64,000 nt of DNA, from assembly GCA_035506155.1 (NCBI GenBank), contig DATJPX010000020.1, positions 1 through 64,000 on the forward strand, in the 5' to 3' direction. Below are positions 58,538 to 64,000 of this stretch, piece after piece (the stretch's first letter is position 1; every line of letters starts with the position of its first letter). The notes under the pieces were generated by a model. That model saw only the letters and a program-made list of their open reading frames with translations, was not told the origin of the DNA and searched no databases. The translations under genes and the position numbers were made by a program. This DNA is from UBA877 sp035506155 (GTDB lineage Bacteria; Chloroflexota; Anaerolineae; Anaerolineales; Villigracilaceae).

Positions 58538-59850
58538 ATTATCTCCTGTCATTCTTCTTTATCTTGAGCGTAATCATCATCGCGGTCGGGGCCCTGATCG
58601 TCATCTACTATCCCCTGGCGCTGCTCTTCGAACTCCGCCCGCGCCGGACGCCGGTCTTCAAATCCCCCGCCCCGCTCGTCTCCATCATCGTCCCCGCCTA
58701 CAACGAAGAGAAGGTCATCGCCCACTGCGTCGAGTCCATCCTGACCTCCAGGTACAGGAACTACGAGATCATCCTGGTGAACGACGGCTCGACGGACCAC
58801 ACACTGCTGGAGATGATGAAATTCGAACGCAATCCCAAAGTGACCGTGATCAACCAGCGCAACGGAGGCAAGGCCTCGGCGCTCAACCATGGCTTCCAGC
58901 GCTCCAAAGGCGAGATCTTGTTCTTCGTCGACGCCGATGGGATCTTCATCCCCGACACCATCCGGGAAATGCTCTTCGGTTTCCGGACGGCCAGGATTGG
59001 GGCAGTCTGCGGCAATGACGCCCCGGTGAACCTCGACCGGCCCCTGACCCAATTGATGGCTCTCCAGACCCACGTCGGGACCGGTTTCGTCCGCCGGGCA
59101 TTGGCGGAAATCAACTGCCTGCCGATCGTCTCGGGGAACATCGGCGCCTTTCGCCGCTCCGTCCTCGAAGAGACCATGACAGCCAGCGGGTTCCCGGTCC
59201 ATAATGGACCCGATCGGCTTTGGCCCTTCCTGCGTTCCCAAAAGCAGGGAGAGCCGTTCACCAAAGGCTTCATCGGCGAAGACCTGGAGCTGACCTGGCG
59301 CATCCACCAGGCAGGCTACCGGGTGGGCTTCGCCCCGAATGCGATCGTCCTGGCCGAGGTCCCCTCGACGGTCAAGGCGCTCTGGAAGCAGCGGGTGCGC
59401 TGGGCGCGCGGCCTGCTGCAGACTGTCCAGATCCACCGGGATATGTTCTTCAATCGCAAACTCGGGGCCCTCGGCTGGTATCTTCCGATCAACTACTTCA
59501 ACATGGTCATCATCCCGATCCTGCAACTGCTGGTCGTCCTGCTGGTGGGGGTGTTCGTCATTGCAGGCTACAGTCCCATTCGATTGGATTGGCTCAGTCT
59601 TCTCATCTGGTTCGGCGTCGGCGGGGCCCTGTTCACCGTCTGCTTTGCCGCGCTCCTCGACGGAGCCTGGAAGGACTTGCGCTTTTTCTACGTGGTGCCT
59701 CTCTGGATTCCCTATTCGCTCCTGATGGACCTGGTAACCATTTGGGCGATCATCCTGGAGCTGCGCGGTTCGAAAGCGGAGTGGAATAAATTCGAACGGA
59801 CCGGCGTGATCTCGCGCCGTTCGATGTCCGGAGATTCCAAGAAAGGCTGA
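58534..59850 (+). CDS. Processive membrane glycosyltransferase, family GT2
   Basis: The 438-residue protein is a processive GT2 like PgaC/IcaA, NodC or hyaluronan synthase. One N-terminal helix (about 8-30) leads to the catalytic domain: VSIIVPAYNEEKVIAHCV (about 48-65), LVNDGSTDHT (about 80-89), FFVDADGIF (about 127-135), GEDLELTWRIHQAGY (about 248-262), and KQRVRWARGLLQT (about 289-301), the QxxRW product-channel motif. Three to four more helices follow (about 320-405). It should polymerise and export a beta-linked sugar polymer. Starts within the ATP-grasp stop (ATGA). Confidence 0.93.
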   Translation: MNYLLSFFFILSVIIIAVGALIVIYYPLALLFELRPRRTPVFKSPAPLVSIIVPAYNEEKVIAHCVESILTSRYRNYEIILVNDGSTDHTLLEMMKFERNPKVTVINQRNGGKASALNHGFQRSKGEILFFVDADGIFIPDTIREMLFGFRTARIGAVCGNDAPVNLDRPLTQLMALQTHVGTGFVRRALAEINCLPIVSGNIGAFRRSVLEETMTASGFPVHNGPDRLWPFLRSQKQGEPFTKGFIGEDLELTWRIHQAGYRVGFAPNAIVLAEVPSTVKALWKQRVRWARGLLQTVQIHRDMFFNRKLGALGWYLPINYFNMVIIPILQLLVVLLVGVFVIAGYSPIRLDWLSLLIWFGVGGALFTVCFAALLDGAWKDLRFFYVVPLWIPYSLLMDLVTIWAIILELRGSKAEWNKFERTGVISRRSMSGDSKKG

Positions 59851-60013
59851 GTATGTGCCGAGGGCAATCGCGGGGTTTCCTGGCGCCGCTCCAAACCGGT
59901 CGTGTCTGCCGACGGGCTTCGCCGGGCCGCCGGCAAGTACCCGCCCAATTATGGAGTCCGCAGCAATAAAATAAAGGTCACAGTCCGGTTTGGTTCTTCG
60001 TTGAAAAAGAATT

Positions 60014-61162
60014 ATGAAAAGAAAAAACCTGTTTTCATTTCTCCTGCTCCTTGGATTGCTGGTCCTTCTCGGACTCATCTTTATGGCCTTCTATCGCCCG
60101 CCGCGCCCCGCCAACCCGACCTTCACGAACGTTTCCCAGGTTCGGGCCGTCCGGGTGGATTACCTGGACGAAAGCAGGAGCCGGGACGAGGTCGACTCGC
60201 TGGAAACCGAGCTGCAAAAGGCCGGCGTCAACCTGGTCGCGCTGGGGGCGGGCCGCGCCGAGTGGACCTACTTCCCCTGGCCTGGCCACCCCGAGCGCTG
60301 GTCGGACGAAGTAAAAACGACCGGCCATGACTACCTGCTCGAGGACAGCACCCGCTTCGGCAAGTGGGCCAACGTCAGCGCGGTCGTGGACGTGCTCGGG
60401 CCGCTCTACATCCAGGCCCACCCGGAGGCGGCTTCCATCTCTTCGGCCGGGGTCCCGAGCCCGAACCTGGTCGCCAGCATGGAGCTGGTGGACGGGCAGT
60501 ACGGCCAGACCCTGCTCGACATGATCGACGAGATCGCCACGTACTATCCGGTCAATTCGATCACCCTCTCGGAGCTCGCCTACTACGTGGACGGGTTCGG
60601 CCCGCAGGACCTGGCTGCCTATTCAGCTTACACCGGAAAATCCGAATGGCCGCGCCGGGCGGATGGCAGCATCGACATCGACGACGCCTCGATCGGCAAT
60701 TGGCGCACGTACGAGCTGGGCATCTTCCTGGACAAGGCCACCGCCCTGGCCCACGACCACGGCAAGCAGCTCTACCTGGAAGTGCGCATCGAGGTAAGCC
60801 CGGCCGGGCAGGTGATTGTCGAAAACGGGACGAATTACGCCGAGCTCATCAAACACGTCGACCGCCTGGTAGTGCGCGGCAGCAATGCCGAGGAAGGCCG
60901 CAACCCGGCCGCCATGGAAGCCATCGCCCGTTACCTCAAGAGCTACGACCAAAACCGCATCATCCTAGCGATCGGCCTGTGGGACCAGGATTACACCTAC
61001 GGGACCCCCAAGGACGAGATGCATTCGGTGTCGCCGGCCGAATTCCAGTATGCCCTGGAAGCGGCCGGGCGCGGCGGGGCCGGCAATCTGTGGGTCACGC
61101 CCAGCTTTTTGATGACGACTCAACATTGGGAAGTGCTGGACATCTACTGGACGGATAAATAA
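60014..61162 (+). CDS. Anchored TIM-barrel-like protein of the glycan cluster
   Basis: The 382-residue protein has an N-terminal helix (about 7-27) and an extracellular domain with barrel-like periodicity: VRAVRVDYLDE, AGVNLVALGAGRAEWTYFP, LYIQAHPEAAS, NSITLSELAYYVDGFGPQDLAAY (about 178-200), and QLYLEVRIEVSP. Acidic residues end several predicted strands, as in glycoside hydrolases of the PgaB C-terminal or GHL type. The family is not certain. It follows the GT2 gene by 163 bases and may trim or bind the polymer outside the cell. Confidence 0.7.
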   Translation: MKRKNLFSFLLLLGLLVLLGLIFMAFYRPPRPANPTFTNVSQVRAVRVDYLDESRSRDEVDSLETELQKAGVNLVALGAGRAEWTYFPWPGHPERWSDEVKTTGHDYLLEDSTRFGKWANVSAVVDVLGPLYIQAHPEAASISSAGVPSPNLVASMELVDGQYGQTLLDMIDEIATYYPVNSITLSELAYYVDGFGPQDLAAYSAYTGKSEWPRRADGSIDIDDASIGNWRTYELGIFLDKATALAHDHGKQLYLEVRIEVSPAGQVIVENGTNYAELIKHVDRLVVRGSNAEEGRNPAAMEAIARYLKSYDQNRIILAIGLWDQDYTYGTPKDEMHSVSPAEFQYALEAAGRGGAGNLWVTPSFLMTTQHWEVLDIYWTDK

Positions 61163-61296
61163 GCCGGCCCGGGCCGGATTGAATTTACCGGGGGTTTGGA
61201 TGTAGAATGAATTAACCATAAAAAATGGAAAATCAACGTGCTCCGTTGGGAGGAAGTTCGGGAGAGTCCCGGCACGCGTTCGATGGAGGAGGTCCC

Positions 61297-62088
61297 ATGG
61301 TCAGGAAATGGATTTGGCTTGCAGCCGTGATCGTCATTGCAGGCGGGATCGTCGCGGCCGCCTGGCTCCTGCTCCGGCCGCATACGCAGCCATCCCTGGG
61401 GACGCCTGCAGCCAGTCCCGACCCCGATCTTTCTTCCGCCTATTTTCCGCTCGCAGCCGGGGATACCTGGACATACAGCTTTACCAGCGACGTGGAATCG
61501 CCGGAGGGCAGCGGCAATCTCGCCACCCGGACGGGAACCTTTTCCGAGCAGGTGATCGGCGCCGGGGCCAGTCCCTATAAGGCGCTCCACATCTACCAGG
61601 CCGAATTGACCGGCGAGGTCCTGGACGAGGAATGCACGGGTGGGACGGTCGTGCCCGGCCCGCTGCGGATCTGGTACATCCTCGACGAGACGCGCCTCTT
61701 CATCGCCTGCACCGACGGCGGAAAGGACGGGATCGTCAAGGCCCTCTACGACGAACGCTTCGTCTACCACCCGACGCCCGCCGGCGTCCTCGAAATCCCC
61801 GAGCTGATCTTCCCGCTGGCCGAGGGGGCGGGCTGGGCGGCGTTCCCGGGGATCGCCCCCGACAGCTACCATTCTTACGGCTGGTACGTGGACCAGAAGC
61901 TGGAGTTGAATACTTCGGCCGGCGACTTCAAGGACTGTTACCGGGTCGTCCTGGATACCAACCCCGACACCTCCATCCGCTACTTCTGCAACGGCGTCGG
62001 TTTCGTCGCCTTCGAATATCACCACCACGGATCGGCGCTGGACTTCCGGGTCGACTTGACTTCCTACTTTTTGATCTCCCATCCCTAG
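61297..62088 (+). CDS. Membrane-anchored secreted protein, unknown function
   Basis: The 263-residue protein has an N-terminal helix (about 5-26) and an extracellular domain of about 220 residues. It begins YFPLAAGDTWTYSF, a phrase seen in many secreted Chloroflexota proteins of unknown role. A conserved Cys pair may form a disulphide (EECTGG near 110 and IACTDGG near 138). GGAGGAGG lies before ATG 61297. It ends in a strong terminator and could be part of the preceding glycan unit. Confidence 0.65.
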   Translation: MVRKWIWLAAVIVIAGGIVAAAWLLLRPHTQPSLGTPAASPDPDLSSAYFPLAAGDTWTYSFTSDVESPEGSGNLATRTGTFSEQVIGAGASPYKALHIYQAELTGEVLDEECTGGTVVPGPLRIWYILDETRLFIACTDGGKDGIVKALYDERFVYHPTPAGVLEIPELIFPLAEGAGWAAFPGIAPDSYHSYGWYVDQKLELNTSAGDFKDCYRVVLDTNPDTSIRYFCNGVGFVAFEYHHHGSALDFRVDLTSYFLISHP

Positions 62089-62090
62089 AA

Positions 62091-62117
62091 AAAAAGCCAG
62101 CCGGCCGGCTGGCTTTT
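62091..62117. terminator. Bidirectional terminator
   Basis: GCCAGCCGG (62096-62104) and CCGGCTGGC (62105-62113) form a perfect palindrome. AAAAA lies before it and TTTT after it, so both convergent genes (ending at 62088 and 62140) get a T tract. Confidence 0.9.
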
Positions 62118-62139
62118 CGATCATCGTCTTCAGGCGAGG

Positions 62140-63516
62140 TCAGGCCGCCAGGAGCTGGTCGACCGCCCCGGCCAATTCGCGCAGGTTGCTGACTTTGACG
62201 ACGTTGGTGCACAAGGGGGCGTAACGCGGCATGTCGCTGTCGCCGTGCCACTCGGCCGGGGACTCGGGATTCAGCCAGATGGTCCGGGCGGCGCGCCGGG
62301 AGAGGTTCGTGAACAGGTCGAGGCGCGGATCGTTGTAGTTGTTGCGTCCGTCCCCGACGACGATCAGGGTGGTCTGCCCGTTGAGCGTGTCCAGGTAGTC
62401 GTCCGAGAAATTCTTGAGCGACCAACCCAGGTCGGTGTTGTAGAACCCGCCCGGCATACGGCGCAGGACGGACTGGATGGCCGCGTCGGCGTCCGAGCCC
62501 ATGAAGTCGCCCGAGATGAATTCCAGGTGGTTGATGAACGCAAAGGCGTGGGTCTTGCGGACCTGGCCCTGCAGGGCGAAGAGGAAGCTCAACATCAGCT
62601 CAGAGCAGAAGCGCATCGAGGTGCTGATGTCGCACAGGACCACGATCTTGGGCTTGTGCACCCGGTCGCGGTGGCGGATCTCCATCGGCACCCCCTGGTA
62701 CTTCAGGTTGGCCCGGATGGTGGCCTTGGGGTCGAGCTGCCCGCTCTTGGCGCGCTTCTGGCGCAGGGCGATCCGCGTCCGCAAGGCTGCAGCCAGCCGC
62801 TGGACCTCGTGCTGGAGCAGCTTCTTTTCTGCATCCGAGAGCGCCTCGAAGGGCAGGTTGAGCAGCCCATCCAGCGGGTCGACCGGGGGCCGCTCGCTCA
62901 GGTTGTCGACGATCCGCTCGCGGGCGCAGGCGATCACCTGGTTCTCGATCCCCTGCATATTCTGCCCGACCAGGCCGCGCAATTGCTCGAGCCGCTCGGG
63001 GTCCATGCCCAGCTCGGCCAGCAGAGCCAGGAGCTCCTGCATGGCCTGCTGCACCTCCGGGAACTGCATCAGGCGCAGCATGCGCCGGGTCAGCCATTCC
63101 TGGTAGCGCGGGTCGGAGGCCTGGTCCAGGCCCGACATCTGGGCGAGCATGTCCAGCTCCCCCTCCGAGAGCGGCTCGCCGCTCAGCATGCGCTCCATCA
63201 ACTCGCGCAGCTCCTGGGTGAACTGGCGCAGGCCCTCGGCCAGCATTTGGGCTTCCTCGGGGGTCAGCCCATCCATGGCGTTCCCGCCCATCAGGGGCGG
63301 CTGGTCGGTGTTGAAGAACAAGGGGAAGAGCTTGTCGAAGGTCGGCAGGTCACGCACGTCCTTGACGAGGGTCGAGCGCAGGGACAGGCGAAAGTGTTCG
63401 CGATCGTGGATTCCCATCAGGTCGACCGCCGAGAAGGCTTCGGTGCTTTCGGCCAGGGAGACGCGCACCCCGCTGGCGCGCAACGCGGAAACTAACTGTA
63501 AGATGCGGGATTCCAT
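62140..63516 (-). CDS. VWA-domain protein, CoxE-like
   Basis: The 458-residue protein has a helical N-terminal half rich in Gln, Leu and Glu (about 100-245). A CoxE-type VWA domain follows, with the metal site IVVLCDISTSM (about 289-299, DxSxS) and later VVGDGRNNYNDP (about 401-412). These proteins work with MoxR-type AAA+ ATPases in maturing metal enzymes or other complexes. The AAA+ gene lies just upstream at 63551, the standard pairing. No carbon monoxide dehydrogenase gene is in view. Confidence 0.88.
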   Translation of the reverse strand: MESRILQLVSALRASGVRVSLAESTEAFSAVDLMGIHDREHFRLSLRSTLVKDVRDLPTFDKLFPLFFNTDQPPLMGGNAMDGLTPEEAQMLAEGLRQFTQELRELMERMLSGEPLSEGELDMLAQMSGLDQASDPRYQEWLTRRMLRLMQFPEVQQAMQELLALLAELGMDPERLEQLRGLVGQNMQGIENQVIACARERIVDNLSERPPVDPLDGLLNLPFEALSDAEKKLLQHEVQRLAAALRTRIALRQKRAKSGQLDPKATIRANLKYQGVPMEIRHRDRVHKPKIVVLCDISTSMRFCSELMLSFLFALQGQVRKTHAFAFINHLEFISGDFMGSDADAAIQSVLRRMPGGFYNTDLGWSLKNFSDDYLDTLNGQTTLIVVGDGRNNYNDPRLDLFTNLSRRAARTIWLNPESPAEWHGDSDMPRYAPLCTNVVKVSNLRELAGAVDQLLAA

Positions 63517-63550
63517 ACCGTTGATCTCCTGATCCGACGACAGGGCCGGG

Positions 63551-64000
63551 TCAATTCCCGGAGAAATGGCTCAGGTTCCGGTCGCTCAGGCTGGGACGGG
63601 GCGCCGGGGGTGGAGGCGGGTCGACGAACTGCCGCCGGGCCTTCTGCAGATCTGTCTCGTGCTTGAGCAGGATCGACAGGGTGTCCTCGAGGGTGTCCTT
63701 CTCGATGTTGGAGGCGTTCAGGGAAACCAGGGCGTTCGCCCAGTCGAGCGTTTCGCTGATCGAGGGGGACTTGCGCAGGTCGGCCTTGCGCAGGCGCTGG
63801 ACGAATTCCACCGCCTGGCGGGCCAGCTTGGGATTCAGGTCCGGGACCTTCAGGCGGACCACCGCCAGCTCTTCCTCCAGGGTCGGGTAATTGATGAACA
63901 GGTACAGGCAGCGCCGCTTGAGCGCCTCGGAAAGCTCGCGGGTATTGTTGGAGGTCAGGACGACGAACGGGCGGTGTTTGGCAGACAGGGTGCCCAGCTC
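63551..64000 (-). CDS. MoxR/CoxD-like AAA+ ATPase, C-terminal part (5' end outside window)
   Basis: The frame is open to the window edge over 149 residues. It reads LGTLSAKHRPFVVLTSNNTRE (sensor 1), LSEALKRRCLYLFINYPTLEEE (arginine-finger region), then the helical lid and a Pro-rich tail (PPPPPAPRPS). This is the C-terminal half of a CoxD-like ATPase, the partner of the VWA protein 34 bases downstream. Walker motifs lie beyond the window. Confidence 0.88.
   Translation of the reverse strand, partial: ELGTLSAKHRPFVVLTSNNTRELSEALKRRCLYLFINYPTLEEELAVVRLKVPDLNPKLARQAVEFVQRLRKADLRKSPSISETLDWANALVSLNASNIEKDTLEDTLSILLKHETDLQKARRQFVDPPPPPAPRPSLSDRNLSHFSGN

Noticed and set aside
58549..60078. Minus-strand frame of 509 codons across the GT2 gene
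   Set aside because: The GT2 motifs on the plus strand are complete and ordered. The minus frame is an antisense shadow.

Overview
The window is GC-rich bacterial chromosome, probably from a Chloroflexota (Anaerolineae-like) organism. This assignment is an inference. It rests on the many lipoproteins with a lipobox followed by Thr/Pro/Ala-rich linkers, the sugar and peptide ABC binding proteins, GlgC with MalQ, many glycoside hydrolases (GH130, GH35, GH18, a clan GH-A enzyme), and small zinc-ribbon membrane proteins. I see no rRNA, tRNA, CRISPR array or phage module. The only mobile DNA is the end of an IS630-type transposase at the left edge. No stretch longer than about 300 bases lacks a gene.

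Layout. 1-1.35 kb: transposase end, a DinB protein and a decapitated Nif3-like gene. 1.4-9.6 kb: zinc-ribbon membrane protein, hydrolase, a lipoprotein with a metalloprotease-like motif, a class III aminotransferase, an MFS exporter with a TetR regulator, and a P-loop NTPase. 9.6-13.8 kb (minus): DUF4129 / membrane protein / MoxR ATPase / DUF58 / membrane protein operon. 13.9-16.3 kb (plus): DUF309, zinc ribbon, FabL-type enoyl reductase, cupredoxin, RRM protein. 16.3-25.1 kb (minus): a collinear eight-gene run with a peptide-binding protein, aspartase/fumarase-type lyase, zinc ribbon, small lipoprotein, MenC/N-acylamino-acid racemase, CapA-like protein, cyclase and an anchored protein. 25.1-26.4 kb: ferredoxin and superoxide dismutase, each with its own palindromic promoter. 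26.5-28.8 kb: EamA transporter, Asp/Glu racemase, SH3-like membrane protein. 28.9-34 kb (minus): glgC-malQ, a beta-propeller-like lipoprotein, a 4Fe-4S protein. 34-40.5 kb (plus): two PilZ proteins, an F420/DDN-like protein, adenosine deaminase, two tandem eight-helix PAS proteins without a known output domain, and an ICMT-like membrane methyltransferase. 40.6-44 kb: GH130, riboflavin reductase and RibA, an SDR. 44.2-49 kb (plus): membrane glycosyltransferase, GH35, SIS-domain sugar-phosphate enzyme. 49-56.5 kb (minus): GH18, a CUT1 sugar ABC transporter lacking an ATPase, a LacI repressor, a GH-A lipoprotein. 56.7-62.1 kb (plus): membrane PIG-L deacetylase, ATP-grasp ligase, processive GT2 and a TIM-barrel-like anchored protein. 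62.1-64 kb (minus): a CoxE-like VWA protein and the end of its AAA+ partner.

The most interesting candidates are the PIG-L / ATP-grasp / GT2 / barrel cluster, which looks like an unconventional cell-surface amino-polysaccharide system, and the tandem membrane PAS sensors beside PilZ proteins. Several promoters can be read directly. These are the MFS, ferredoxin, sod, SH3-protein, EamA and lacI promoters, most with palindromic operators. Two genes (tetR-like and EamA) look leaderless.
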